In this document: positions 47,072-56,483 of the stretch, in pieces
Layout: each line of letters begins with the position of its first letter
Numbering within the stretch: the first letter of the stretch is position 1
Origin: MED660 sp002691025
GTDB taxonomy: Bacteria; Myxococcota_A; UBA9160; UBA4427
Assembly: GCA_002170485.2 (NCBI GenBank)
Contig: NHDZ02000073.1
Coordinates: forward strand, 1-64,000
Length of the DNA stretch: 64,000 bases
Direction: 5' to 3'
Program-made: the position numbers and the translations under genes
Notes under the pieces: model-generated
Told to the model about the DNA's origin: nothing
The model's database searches: none
The model's input: the letters and a program-made list of their open reading frames with translations, nothing else

Positions 47072-48537
47072 CGGATCGGCACCGTGTCGTAGCCCCTTGC
47101 TTTGGGGTTCGCTTCCGTGCACGCGCGTGGAGTCGGAATCAACTTGCCTGGATTGCAGAAACCATCCGGATTGAATGCGTTGCGTAATCGCATCATGGCT
47201 GCGAGATCGGCGTCATCAAAAAGCAGACCCATATAATCCCGCTTCTCGATCCCTACACCGTGCTCCCCGGTCAGCACCCCGCCCACCTTCACGCAAAGCT
47301 CCAACATCTCCTTGCCGGCCGCGAGGACCCTTTTCAACTCTTCCTCGTCCCGGCGGTCGTACGAGATATTCGGGTGCAGGTTGCCATCTCCCGCATGGAA
47401 GATATTCGAAAGGGTCAACGAATAGCGATCGCCAATCTCACATATGCCTTCCAACACCTCTGGAAGGCGCGCCCTGGGGACCACTGCATCGTGGACATAG
47501 AGATCCGGAGCCAACCGCCCCATGGCTCCAAAAGCCCCCTTCCTGGCCCGCCAGAAATGAGTGCGCTCTTCCGGACTCCGCGCCACGGAAACCTCTCGAG
47601 CGCCCTCCTGATCGGCCATCTTGCGGATCCGCAGCAACTGACCCGGCAACTCACACTCTGCCCCATCCAACTCAACGATCAAGACAGCCCCGGCATCCAC
47701 GGGAAGGCCGGCCGCATAGACACTGGCTTCAACAGCCACAACCGTTCTCTGGTCCACCACCTCAAGAGCGGCGGGCACCATGCCGGAACGAATCACCCGC
47801 CCGACCAGTCGACACGCCGAAGGCACATCGTCGAAAATCACAAGGGCCGTTTCCGTCGCTTCCGGAATCTCGGTCAACCGCACCGTCATCTCGGTCACGA
47901 CACCCAGGGTGCCTTCACTGCCCACCACGGCTCCCACCAGATCGTAACCGGGTGAAAAACCGGAAGCAGAGCCCAACCGGGTAATGGCTCCGTCTGGCAA
48001 AACCATTTCAAGCGCAAGAATATGGTTCGTGGTGGTCCCGTATTTCAGCGTGTGCGGCCCGCCCGAGTTTTCGGCAACGTTCCCCCCCACCGTGCAAGCC
48101 TGCTGACTGGACGGATCCGGGGCATAGAAAAGACCGAGGTGCTCCACTTCAGTGGACAGGTCTGCGTTTACCACTCCTGGCTGGATCACGGCTTGTCTGT
48201 TGTATCCGTCCACGTTCAAAATGGAATTCATCCGCATACAGCTGATGATCACCGCGCCGTCGGAAGGCTGGGCCCCCCCGGAGAGTCCCGTCCCCGCGCC
48301 CCGCGGTACGAATTTTCGATTGGCTGCGCGACAGGCCTTGATGACGGCAGAAACCTCTTCCGTCGAACCCGGCAGGACCACCACCGCGGGTGAACCCGGG
48401 TCCAGCGTCAGGGCATCGGTGCCATAAACGAAGAGTTCCGCGGGGTCCGACAAGCAATTCTCGACACCCACGATGTGTTGAAGTCGATCAACGAAAGCAT
48501 CGTGGTCACTCTTTGAAGCGATCCCGGTTAAAGCCAT
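47068..48537 (-). CDS. glcD: Glycolate oxidase catalytic subunit GlcD
   Basis: 489 residues, near E. coli GlcD (499). FAD-linked oxidase: PRGAGTGLSGG and VGGNVAENSGGPHTLKYG FAD motifs, GSEGTLGVVTEM, and the C-terminal HAGDGNLHPNI and GGVLTGEHGVGIEKR active-site segments. Oxidises glycolate (or D-lactate) to glyoxylate. First gene of glcDEF on the minus strand; coupled to glcE by overlap. The TPR-metallopeptidase gene lies 38 bases upstream, same strand. Confidence 0.94.
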   Translation of the reverse strand: MALTGIASKSDHDAFVDRLQHIVGVENCLSDPAELFVYGTDALTLDPGSPAVVVLPGSTEEVSAVIKACRAANRKFVPRGAGTGLSGGAQPSDGAVIISCMRMNSILNVDGYNRQAVIQPGVVNADLSTEVEHLGLFYAPDPSSQQACTVGGNVAENSGGPHTLKYGTTTNHILALEMVLPDGAITRLGSASGFSPGYDLVGAVVGSEGTLGVVTEMTVRLTEIPEATETALVIFDDVPSACRLVGRVIRSGMVPAALEVVDQRTVVAVEASVYAAGLPVDAGAVLIVELDGAECELPGQLLRIRKMADQEGAREVSVARSPEERTHFWRARKGAFGAMGRLAPDLYVHDAVVPRARLPEVLEGICEIGDRYSLTLSNIFHAGDGNLHPNISYDRRDEEELKRVLAAGKEMLELCVKVGGVLTGEHGVGIEKRDYMGLLFDDADLAAMMRLRNAFNPDGFCNPGKLIPTPRACTEANPKARGYDTVPIR

Positions 48538-48575
48538 ATCAGAATTCCAGCGGACTCCGAGTCCAGCCCAAGAGG

Positions 48576-49667
48576 TTACGCAAGGCCCAGACGCTCAAGG
48601 TCATCTTCGTCAAGGCCAAGATAATGACCGATCTCATGACGTACCGTGATCTGGATTTGTTCGATCAACTCATCCTGGTTCCGACAGACCTTCTCAAGAT
48701 TGCACTTGAAGAGAATGACCCGGTCTAGATCCGAGACCTGCTCGGTACAACTGGCTTCTGTGCGGGGAACGCCCATGAAAAGACCCAGGATCTGGGGCGA
48801 AACACGCTCTCCTCTCACAACGTCAAGAGAGGGAAACTCTTCTACCGTCAAGGGGACATCGGAGATGTACTCACGAACCGACGCAGGAAGGTTGTCCAAA
48901 GCCACCTGAATCGCACTCGAAAAGAACTCATCCGAAACCTGCAGGGGGATCGGAAACAAAAGTGGATCCAGTGCATTCGCCCGAGCAAAAGCCAACTGAG
49001 CCACACCGGCCGCCTCTTCCTGGCGAGAACGATTGCCCTCTTGGTCCGCCTCGAACTCCAACCTCTCCAGAACCAGACCCAGGCTGTAGGCCACGTGAGG
49101 AGAGTCCGGGTCAACCAGGCTGGCCCTCTCAAGAACGCGCCGGGACGCCTCGTAATTCCCCATCTCAAAGAGGACATGTCCCTCAAAGGCACTGTAGGTC
49201 GGATGATCTCCCATGGACTTGAGAGAACGCCGTATCAGGAAAACAGCCCCCTCGAGATCATCGAGATAGAAGAGCGATTTGCTCTTCAGGTAACAGATCT
49301 CGGCCTGAAAGGCGCTCTCCAGACGAGGCAGAGAGGCGTCACCCGCCAAAAGAGCGTCGCAAGCCTCAAGGGCCAGCCTGTACTCAGCCAACTCCTCAAC
49401 AAGAATCTCGAGCCGGTTGAGATGAGCCGAGCTGAATTTGGAATCCGCCTCGATCGCCTGATCGAATTCATACAAGGACTCATCGATGCGGCCCTCATCC
49501 CAGAGAATCTCTCCACGCCCGTTATGCGCTTCTGCTCCGCCGGGATGGGCTTTCAGGGCTTCATCCAGCCAGGCCAAAGCCTCCTCGACTCGGCCACCGT
49601 GGGAGGCGTCCATGGCCTGATCCAGGCAATCCCAGTAGCGGTCTTTGTCATTTTGCATGGGTCTCAT
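48576..49667 (-). CDS. TPR protein fused to a zincin-like metallopeptidase domain
   Basis: 363 residues; start could also be the fourth codon (ATG at 49658). Residues about 5-230 are TPR-like helical repeats (EEALAWLDEALKAHPGGAEAHN, RIDESLYEFDQAIEADSKFSSAHL). The last 120 residues match the small 'metallopeptidase family' domain (Zincin_1): FPSLDVVRGERVSPQILGLF and HEIGHYLGL with H344, E345 and H348 as zinc site. These domains usually stand alone at about 120-130 residues, so the TPR fusion is unusual. Whether it is an active protease is not known; cytosolic, no signal peptide. Confidence 0.78.
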   Translation of the reverse strand: MRPMQNDKDRYWDCLDQAMDASHGGRVEEALAWLDEALKAHPGGAEAHNGRGEILWDEGRIDESLYEFDQAIEADSKFSSAHLNRLEILVEELAEYRLALEACDALLAGDASLPRLESAFQAEICYLKSKSLFYLDDLEGAVFLIRRSLKSMGDHPTYSAFEGHVLFEMGNYEASRRVLERASLVDPDSPHVAYSLGLVLERLEFEADQEGNRSRQEEAAGVAQLAFARANALDPLLFPIPLQVSDEFFSSAIQVALDNLPASVREYISDVPLTVEEFPSLDVVRGERVSPQILGLFMGVPRTEASCTEQVSDLDRVILFKCNLEKVCRNQDELIEQIQITVRHEIGHYLGLDEDDLERLGLA

Positions 49668-49783
49668 CCGATCCGAAGCGGATTTTGAAGCATAGCAAAG
49701 CCGCGTCGGCCAGAGGTCGCGCTACTCTTGCCACAAATCCGCCAGAGTCGCGCTTCGAACCGTCCGCCACCCAAGGAGAACCC

Positions 49784-50305
49784 ATGCGACACGAAACACA
49801 TCTCGCCCATTTCATACTTGTCAGCCTGAGCCTCCTTCTCCTTACGGCCTGCGCCCCCACCGTACCCAAAGGGGCTTCCTTCAAACCCCTCGCCCCACCT
49901 GACTCCAAGGACACCCTCATTTACGTCTTCCGCGACGATTCCCTTCGGGGCATCGGCGGTGTCGACATCGAGCTCGACGGCGAAAAGCTCGGAAACCTCC
50001 TGAACGGGGAATATCTCGCCTTCCTGGTCGATCCCGGCCAGCACTCGCTGAAAGCCAGAATGAAATGGCTTCAGATCATCCCTCGCTCCTGGAACTCTCT
50101 CGACTTCAATACCCGAGCCGGCGAAACCGTCTATCTCCGGGTCTGGGCCGCCTACCAGAGCACCCCAGGCCGCTCAGACAGCTACGCGGACCCCACGGCC
50201 ACCTCTTCTGACCAGAACGGCGAAGTGGGACTGTTCCTAGGCATTCAAAAGCCGGCTCTCGCTCGCGAAGAGCTCAAAAGCAGTCGACGCGCCGCCGGAC
50301 ATTAG
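49784..50305 (+). CDS. DUF2846-like lipoprotein
   Basis: 173 residues from the ATG with AAGGAG upstream. Signal HFILVSLSLLLLTACAP with lipobox LTAC, so a lipoprotein. The body has LIYVFRDDSLRGIGGVDIELDGEKLGNLLNGEYLAFLVDPG, the pattern of DUF2846 beta-sandwich proteins of unknown function. Single gene, divergent from the TPR-metallopeptidase. Confidence 0.8.
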   Translation: MRHETHLAHFILVSLSLLLLTACAPTVPKGASFKPLAPPDSKDTLIYVFRDDSLRGIGGVDIELDGEKLGNLLNGEYLAFLVDPGQHSLKARMKWLQIIPRSWNSLDFNTRAGETVYLRVWAAYQSTPGRSDSYADPTATSSDQNGEVGLFLGIQKPALAREELKSSRRAAGH

Positions 50306-50357
50306 CTCGACAGCCGCCCTCACAGCCTCAGCATGCGCTTGATGGCCAGAAGCGGAT

Positions 50358-50433
50358 TGGTGGGCCCTCTCGGATTTGAACCGAGGACCATCCAGTTATG
50401 AGCCGGGTGCTCTAACCACTGAGCTAAGGGCCC
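50358..50433 (-). tRNA. tRNA-Ile2 (anticodon CAU, lysidine-modified)
   Basis: 76 bases including an encoded CCA. Acceptor stem GGGCCCT/AGGGCCC, D-arm region CTTAGCTCAGTGGTTAGAGCA, anticodon loop CTCATAA and T-arm CTCGG-TTCAAAT-CCGAG. The D-arm and loop sequence is the same as in E. coli ileX rather than elongator tRNA-Met, so I read it as the AUA-decoding tRNA whose C34 is changed to lysidine by TilS. The first anticodon-stem pair is mismatched. A TAGTAT box at 50444-50449 (minus) sits at -10 distance. Confidence 0.88.
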
Positions 50434-50552
50434 GCCGTAGGGAATACTAACCCAAAAGCAGCCAGGCACTGAGGGGCGAGGCGGAAACAAGAATTCCGTC
50501 TGAGATGCTTTCTGCCATTGTCCTCGTCCCGACTTCTTGTCAGAATTCCGCC

Positions 50553-51902
50553 ATGACTGATTCCAAGCCGAACAAGGCCGTCGCGATCATCGGCGGAGCC
50601 ACAGCGGGGGCTGAAGTCGCTTCCCGACTGGCAAGTCGAGGCATCCAGACCGTTGTCTTTGAACAGAACAAAAGACCCTTCGGAAAGATCGAAGATGGCC
50701 TTCCGCGATGGCACGAGGCCTTGCGGAAAAAAGAGTACGAGGCCATCCGCTCCAAACTCTCACTCCCCCTGGTGGAGTTCGTCCCCGAAACCCGGATCGG
50801 CGATGACATCCCCTTTGAGGATATCGTTGAAAACTGGGGCTTTGCCTCCGTGGTTCTTGCCAACGGAGCCTGGTGGGATCGCCCTCTCCCCATAGAAGGA
50901 GCCGAGGCCTACGTGAACAAGGGGCTCTTCTATCAGAACCCTTTTGTGATCGCATTCAATCACGCTCACGACGAAAAATGGTCGGGCGAAACGCCGGAGA
51001 TCCAGGACGGCAGCATCGTGATCGGCGGAGGCCTTGCATCCATTGATGTGGCCAAGATCGTGACACTGACATGCACGCAAAGAAAACTCGCTGAACGCAA
51101 CATCGACGTGGACCTCAATACCCTTGAAGTCAAAGGCATCCCCAAGATACTGGCCGCCCATGACCTCAGCTGGGAAGACCTGGGCCTTCAAGGTGCAACC
51201 ATCTACTACAGGCGAAGAGTCGAGGATATGCCTCTAGTGGAAATCCCGACTGACGCCACTGAAGAGCGCATCGCCAAGCTGAAGAAGTCGCGTCAGACCA
51301 TTCTCGATAAAGCAACCAAGAAGTACATGTTCCAGGTTGAACCCCTGTCCTCACCGGACGGCATGCTGATCGAAGATGGCAAAATGGTGGGTCTGCGCTT
51401 CCGGCGAACGCGAGTGGAGGAAGGCCGGGTGCTCAGTACCGACGAGACCTTTGAACGCAGAACACCCGCTGTCATCAGCTCCATCGGAAGCATTCCCGAG
51501 CCGATCCCGGGCATTGAGATGAAGGGGGAACTCTTTGACTTCAGCGACCGGGAGTTTGGTCGAATCGAGAGCTACCCCACCGTCTTTTCAGTCGGAAACG
51601 TAGTGACGGGAAAAGGCAATATCGTGGCTTCGCGAAAGCACGCCAAGCGCGTCTCCGAGAATGCCATTGAAATCTATCTGGGCGTAGGCGAACAAGAAAA
51701 CGGCCGGGAAGATATGGAGATCACCCCTTCGGACGAGTTGGCCCGCACCGCGGAAATCGTAGGAAGCCACACGGATGCGCAAGCCATGCTGAGCGAGTCC
51801 GAGTACCAGGCCCTGATGGACCGTGTTGCGGAGCAACAAAAAAGGTCTGGCTACTCTGGCAGCCTTGAGGCCTGGGCCAAGGAAGCCGGGGAGCCCTGCT
51901 GA
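50553..51902 (+). CDS. FAD-dependent pyridine nucleotide oxidoreductase
   Basis: 449 residues from the ATG at 50553. N-terminal FAD Rossmann motif AIIGGATAGAEVASRLASRG with FEQNKRPFGKIEDGLPRWH, reminiscent of adrenodoxin-reductase/GltD-like NADPH:ferredoxin enzymes. A second nucleotide-binding GGGLASIDVAK sits mid-protein, and FSVGNVVTGKGNI near the C-terminus closes the flavin site. No Fe-S cysteines and no redox disulfide motif. The electron partner is unknown. Single gene; the tRNA lies upstream on the other strand. Confidence 0.82.
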   Translation: MTDSKPNKAVAIIGGATAGAEVASRLASRGIQTVVFEQNKRPFGKIEDGLPRWHEALRKKEYEAIRSKLSLPLVEFVPETRIGDDIPFEDIVENWGFASVVLANGAWWDRPLPIEGAEAYVNKGLFYQNPFVIAFNHAHDEKWSGETPEIQDGSIVIGGGLASIDVAKIVTLTCTQRKLAERNIDVDLNTLEVKGIPKILAAHDLSWEDLGLQGATIYYRRRVEDMPLVEIPTDATEERIAKLKKSRQTILDKATKKYMFQVEPLSSPDGMLIEDGKMVGLRFRRTRVEEGRVLSTDETFERRTPAVISSIGSIPEPIPGIEMKGELFDFSDREFGRIESYPTVFSVGNVVTGKGNIVASRKHAKRVSENAIEIYLGVGEQENGREDMEITPSDELARTAEIVGSHTDAQAMLSESEYQALMDRVAEQQKRSGYSGSLEAWAKEAGEPC

Positions 51903-51970
51903 AACGGCCGCGCCAACGGATCAGGCCCAGCCAATCCCTCACCGCCTCGTGAGTGAGGATTACCGGGGGG

Positions 51971-52135
51971 CTACCGGACCACCCGTACCCGGGTAGCCTT
52001 CCCGTCCACGATGACCGTGACGGTCTCGCTGGTGACAACGCCCGCCGTTCCCTGCCATTTGGGCCCGGTATTGGGCGCACACGCCAGAAAGCACGCCAGG
52101 GAAATCGCGATAAGAACCATCTTCAGTGTCGACAC
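51971..52135 (-). CDS. Small putative lipoprotein, 54 residues
   Basis: Starts at GTG with AAAGGAAG five bases upstream and reads MSTLKMVLIAISLACFLACA, a lipoprotein signal with lipobox FLAC, then a short beta-rich tail (PNTGPKWQGTAGVVTSETV through DGKATRVRVVR). Mature length is only about 36 residues. It converges with the FAD oxidoreductase and precedes nothing else on its strand until rpoD. The same DNA in another frame gives a longer but non-protein-like reading, which I reject. I recognise no family; small entericidin-like or copper-type lipoproteins are similar in size. Confidence 0.6.
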   Translation of the reverse strand: MSTLKMVLIAISLACFLACAPNTGPKWQGTAGVVTSETVTVIVDGKATRVRVVR

Positions 52136-52279
52136 AGTCTTCCTTTCGGGCTCGATCTTCGGGTGATGGAGCGGAGGTCGAATCGGGCACCGTTCGCCCA
52201 GGACGTTCGGTCGGGGTCACGAACACCCGGACGGGAACGTCATGCACTTTGGTTGCGGCGCCTACCCGGGGAAACCCGC

Positions 52280-53983
52280 TTAGCGCTCAAGAAAACCCTT
52301 GAGGGCTCGACTGCGCGAGGGGTGACGAAGTTTGCGAAGCGCCTTGGCTTCAATCTGACGCACCCGCTCTCTCGTGACATCAAAACCTTGACCCACTTCT
52401 TCGAGAGTGCAGTTGGCATCTCCCGTGAGTCCGAAGCGCAACTCAAGAACACGCGCCTCTCGAGGTGCCAGAGTGGCCAACATTTCCTTGGTCTGTGCAG
52501 CCAGATTGGAATGAATCACGGCATCCTGGGGATTCACCGCATTCGGGTCTTCGATGAAATCAGCCAATGAGCTGTCTTCCTCTTCTCCCACTGGCGTCTC
52601 AAGACTGATCGGTTCACGGGCAATCTTGAGAACCGACCTCACCTTCTCCACCGGCAGCTCCAGCTTTTCGGACAATTCCTCGGGCGCCGGCTCACGCCCC
52701 AACGACTGGACCAGATGGCGAGTCGTCCGAACGAGACGGTTGATGGTCTCGATCATATGGACCGGAATCCGGATCGTGCGCGACTGGTCAGCAATGGCGC
52801 GAGTGATGGCCTGGCGAATCCACCATGTCGCATAGGTGGAGAACTTGTAACCCCGCTGATACTCGAACTTATCCACGGCCTTCATCAAGCCGATATTGCC
52901 TTCCTGGATCAAGTCCAGGAACTGCAGGCCACGGTTTGTATATTTCTTGGCGATGGACACCACCAACCTGAGGTTGGCTTCGATCATTTCGCTTTTCGCC
53001 TGCTGGGTCACGACCTCGGCGGCTCGACAAGCCACAAGAGACTCCGCCACCTGACTCTGATCCATCCGCAAGTCATGCGTAAACCGATCACGCAGGGATT
53101 CAACCTCGTTCACTTCAGAGCGAACGGCATCAATCACCGCCAGGTCTCCGCCCAACTGCTCCAGAGCCTCCTTGCCCTGAGCACTCCGCTTGCCGGCTTT
53201 CGCCAGAAGCTCAAAGAATTCGTCGGAACCCAAATCAAAGCCGCGCGCCAATGCGTTGATGCGTTCGTCCATGATCTGAAAGGACTCCTCTGCTTCCTGC
53301 AGACATCCCTTGACTTCATTGAAGCAGCGAGCGGAAAAACGAGCCTCCCGAAGGCGAACGACGCACTCCGTCACCAGATCCCTGACTTCTTCCGTCAACC
53401 GGGTGCGGGTCGTCTCTTTCGTTCTTGAATTCGCGATCGATTTTCGACGACGCTTGATCTCCGGATCGACTTTCATCAAGTGATCAATGGCCTTGAGGAA
53501 CCGGGTTCGCACCTGACTCTCTGAAGGCGCATCATCGCCCTCCAGCATATCGACGACGTCCGTGATCTCGAGCTCGCGGTCACGCACCTTCTGCCCCAGA
53601 TCGGCCACGGCCCAGAGGCCAGAGCTACTCCCGATCACAGCCACTTCCTGATCGATGACACCGGCCTCGATCCGCTTTGCGATCTCCACCTCGCCCTCAC
53701 GGGTCAACAAGGAGACCTGGCCCATATCGCGCAGATAGACTCGAACCGGATCACTCGAGGCAGCGCTCTTGGGCGATGCCTTCTTGGCTGCGGTCTTGGC
53801 CGGGTTCTTCTTCCGCGCAGCGGGACGAGCCTTGCGGGCGCCGGCTCGAGAGACAGGCGAAGCCTCCGATTCGGCCGCACACTCAGCCTTTTCACCGATA
53901 TCGGCGTCGGTCTTTTTTTCGGAACGGGCTTCCGATCTGTCTTGACCAACTACTTTAAGGGGCGTTCGAGCATTTGAGGCCAT
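52280..53983 (-). CDS. rpoD: Primary sigma factor RpoD
   Basis: 567 residues; ATG preceded by GAGGAG. Region 1.2 begins at DPVRVYLRDMGQVSLLTREGE (about 78). A non-conserved helical domain covers about 150-330. Regions 2.1-2.4 are intact (EANLRLVVSIAKKYTNRGLQ, FLDLIQEGNIGLMKAV, FSTYATWWIRQAI), as are region 3 and region 4 (TLEEVGQGFDVTRERVRQIE). In place of the acidic region 1.1 of E. coli there is a basic Ala/Lys/Pro-rich stretch (about 48-75). Third gene of the macromolecular-synthesis operon after rpsU and dnaG. Confidence 0.96.
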   Translation of the reverse strand: MASNARTPLKVVGQDRSEARSEKKTDADIGEKAECAAESEASPVSRAGARKARPAARKKNPAKTAAKKASPKSAASSDPVRVYLRDMGQVSLLTREGEVEIAKRIEAGVIDQEVAVIGSSSGLWAVADLGQKVRDRELEITDVVDMLEGDDAPSESQVRTRFLKAIDHLMKVDPEIKRRRKSIANSRTKETTRTRLTEEVRDLVTECVVRLREARFSARCFNEVKGCLQEAEESFQIMDERINALARGFDLGSDEFFELLAKAGKRSAQGKEALEQLGGDLAVIDAVRSEVNEVESLRDRFTHDLRMDQSQVAESLVACRAAEVVTQQAKSEMIEANLRLVVSIAKKYTNRGLQFLDLIQEGNIGLMKAVDKFEYQRGYKFSTYATWWIRQAITRAIADQSRTIRIPVHMIETINRLVRTTRHLVQSLGREPAPEELSEKLELPVEKVRSVLKIAREPISLETPVGEEEDSSLADFIEDPNAVNPQDAVIHSNLAAQTKEMLATLAPREARVLELRFGLTGDANCTLEEVGQGFDVTRERVRQIEAKALRKLRHPSRSRALKGFLER

Positions 53984-54054
53984 GGGGGGTCTCCTCGGAA
54001 TTCAGCATAGAGCAGCGCTCAGCAACAATACAGATTGGCTCTGGATCTTCTTCG

Positions 54055-55854
54055 CTAAGGCGGGGGGTGGTTTGTGTCTCGGTTAAGTGCCTTCCGGCGT
54101 TCTATCAGCTCCTGACGCTCAGCCAGAAGTTTTACATGATCCGAATCGGGCTCAGCGAGCCTTCGCTTGAGGTCCTGTTCTCTTATCTCCAGATCTTTGA
54201 TGCGATATCGATCCAACAACTGGATGAAAACCGTCTCCGGTGACAGATCCGTCGAGGGCAAGGATTCCTCGACCATCATTTCTCTCAGCATGCCCATCTG
54301 CTCAGAAGAGAGTCGCTCTTCCATCTGATCAAAATTCAGCACGCCTCGCTCATCCAGGATGCCAGAAGAACTCGCATCCACGATTTCAATTATGAGTGCC
54401 TTCCAAGGGCCATCAGGTAACACACGATTTATGTCGAAAAGCCGATCCGGAGTCGCAAACTCCGGATTCTGGCTCAGAATCGAGCCAAGCAAGCGTAGAT
54501 GCCTGTCCTCGGGGGATGTCCGCCTGGGTTGGAATTTTGCAGGAACGGAATCAGACTCTCTCCCTGAAGCCTGCCCCCGGCGTTCTTCACGTACCACGGA
54601 CTCCACAGCACTGGCATCGGTGGACGTCGCCATGGCGAGCCGACGTGTGTACTCGCTTCGCTCCACCGGATCACTGATCGACGCCACCAGGCGGGCGACG
54701 TGCCGAACTGCATCCGCCTTATCGCCCGGTGTAGTACCCGCCAATCGCATGACCCGCTGAATCACCACGTCCACGGCATCCCGGGCTCGGTCTACGACAG
54801 CCCTGAGGGATTCGGCTCCCTTTTGAGCGAGATAGTCGTCGGGGTCACATCCATCGGGCAAAACCACGGCGCTCACCCGAAGGCCGGCGGGCAAAAGAAC
54901 TTCAAGCGCTCGCTCCATCGCCTTCTGGCCGGGTTCATCTCCATCAAAGAGAAGGCTGACGCGTTTTGTACGGCGTTTGAGATCCTGGGCGTGGTCCGGC
55001 GTAAGCGCCGTCCCGCATGTCGCCACGGCTTCACCCAACCCGGCTCTCGCCAGTGCGATCGCGTCAAAATAACCTTCGCAGACGATCACTCGCCCCGCGC
55101 GCCGCATGGGCTCAAGGGCATTGGGGTAGCCATAGAAAACCTTCCGCTTCTGGTACACGGGGCTTTCGTTGGTGTTCAGATACTTGGGCTCCTGATCCGG
55201 AAGCAGGGCACGCCCCCCGAAGCCAATCACCCGCCCCCGCACGTCCCGAATCGGGAAGATCACCCGGCCTCGAAGACGATCGTAATGCCCCCCCGATGAG
55301 CGCGCGGACAACAGTCCCGCCGATTCGCCCGCATCGAGAGAAATCCGAGTCCGCTCAAAGTCCGAAACCAGGGTGTCCCAACGATCGGGCGCAAAACCCA
55401 ACTCAAACTGGGCAATCGTCTGCGCATCAAGACCCCGACCTTCGAGGTACTCCATGGCCAACTTACCCGTCGGAAGAGAGAGCTGTTCCTGAAAACAGCG
55501 AGAAGCCTGCTCCAAGGCCGCGAAGAGTTTCTCCGTCTCTCCTCTGTCGCGACGGTCCGTCTCAGGCACTTCAATCCCGAGCTCGGCGGCCAGGGTCCGG
55601 ACGGCTTCAGGGAAAGTCAGGTTCTCGTGTTTCACGAGAAAGGTAATGACGTTCCCGCCTTCACCACAGCCAAAGCAGTGGAAGATCTGGCGATCCATGT
55701 TGACGTTGAAGGAGGGCGTCTTCTCCTCGTGGAAGGGGCAAAGGCCCTTCCAGTTGCGCCCCGCTGGCTTGAGCTCAACGTAACGATTGATCGTGCTGAC
55801 GATGTCAGCGCGATCTCGTATATCTTGAATCGTGGCTTCCGGGATGAGACCCAA
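54055..55854 (-). CDS. dnaG: DNA primase
   Basis: 599 residues with a TTG start; the frame has a stop two codons upstream and no ATG is available. Zinc-binding domain CPFHEEKTPSF...HCFGCG at about 40-66, Toprim catalytic core with CEGYFDAIALARAG and LLFDGDEPGQKA, and a C-terminal helicase-binding part. Makes RNA primers at the fork. Lies between rpsU (36 bases upstream) and rpoD (71 bases downstream), the conserved proteobacterial order. Confidence 0.96.
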   Translation of the reverse strand: MGLIPEATIQDIRDRADIVSTINRYVELKPAGRNWKGLCPFHEEKTPSFNVNMDRQIFHCFGCGEGGNVITFLVKHENLTFPEAVRTLAAELGIEVPETDRRDRGETEKLFAALEQASRCFQEQLSLPTGKLAMEYLEGRGLDAQTIAQFELGFAPDRWDTLVSDFERTRISLDAGESAGLLSARSSGGHYDRLRGRVIFPIRDVRGRVIGFGGRALLPDQEPKYLNTNESPVYQKRKVFYGYPNALEPMRRAGRVIVCEGYFDAIALARAGLGEAVATCGTALTPDHAQDLKRRTKRVSLLFDGDEPGQKAMERALEVLLPAGLRVSAVVLPDGCDPDDYLAQKGAESLRAVVDRARDAVDVVIQRVMRLAGTTPGDKADAVRHVARLVASISDPVERSEYTRRLAMATSTDASAVESVVREERRGQASGRESDSVPAKFQPRRTSPEDRHLRLLGSILSQNPEFATPDRLFDINRVLPDGPWKALIIEIVDASSSGILDERGVLNFDQMEERLSSEQMGMLREMMVEESLPSTDLSPETVFIQLLDRYRIKDLEIREQDLKRRLAEPDSDHVKLLAERQELIERRKALNRDTNHPPP

Positions 55855-55890
55855 TCGCTAACTCATTCCGTGAGCGTCACATCTGCCCCG

Positions 55891-56088
55891 CTAGGGGACC
55901 ATGCGCCTCATCTTTTTAATCGCGCGCTTACGAGCCGCAGCCGCCTTCTTCTTCTTACGGATGCTGGGCTTGTCGTAATATTCCCGACGACGGAGCTCCG
56001 TCAGGATCCCTGCCTTCTCGCAGGCCTTCTTGAAACGACGCATGGCCTGTTCAATGGACTCGTTCTCTTTAACCTTGATCACCGACAT
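55891..56088 (-). CDS. rpsU: 30S ribosomal protein S21
   Basis: 65 residues starting MSVIKVKENESIEQAMRRF; a longer in-frame extension upstream is not S21. Basic helical protein with RRFKKACEKAGILTELRRRE and the poly-Lys/Arg C-terminus (RKKKKAAAARKRAIKK). AGGAG lies ten bases before ATG. First gene of rpsU-dnaG-rpoD. Confidence 0.96.
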   Translation of the reverse strand: MSVIKVKENESIEQAMRRFKKACEKAGILTELRRREYYDKPSIRKKKKAAAARKRAIKKMRRMVP

Positions 56089-56483
56089 GGACTTTTCAAC
56101 TCCTGGCGACACCCGCTCTTCCTCATGGAGACTGCGTTGTCGCACCGATAAATTCAGAAAATAATTTTGCAGAAGGCGTCTTGCCGCTCGGCGGCCGAAG
56201 ATCACCCTCCAATCTCTTCGTCACTCTGGGCGCTCTCTATCCGCCAGACTGACCCCTACCCGTTCTCCCCATTTCTGCCGCATGCTCGCTACACGCTTCG
56301 TGCCCACTCACCGCAACGGCAATTACCTCTGGAGCCTTACCCAACCCGCTCAGTGCCATGAGCCGATTGTCGTTCTTTTCGTCATTTTTCCCGCCCGCAT
56401 CGCGGAAAAAGCCGATCGTGATCCCGGATCTCGTTCACATTCATGAACCGGGCCCCGTAACCTAGCGCAGGGGCTAGACCGAC
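56089..56483. other. Intergenic region between hisF and rpsU
   Basis: 395 bases. It should hold the hisF-end terminator and the rpsU promoter, both reading minus. An AT-rich patch at about 56147-56168 is the best place for a promoter, but I cannot fix the hexamers. A GTTCA-CATTCA-TGAAC inverted repeat at 56433-56448, nested inside CCCGG/CCGGG, could be a termination or attenuation structure. No open frame here looks like protein. Confidence 0.4.

Noticed and set aside
51971..52247. Longer frame (about 95 codons) over the small lipoprotein
   Set aside because: Arg/Gly/Pro-rich and not protein-like, whereas the other frame gives a clean lipoprotein signal with ribosome-binding site.
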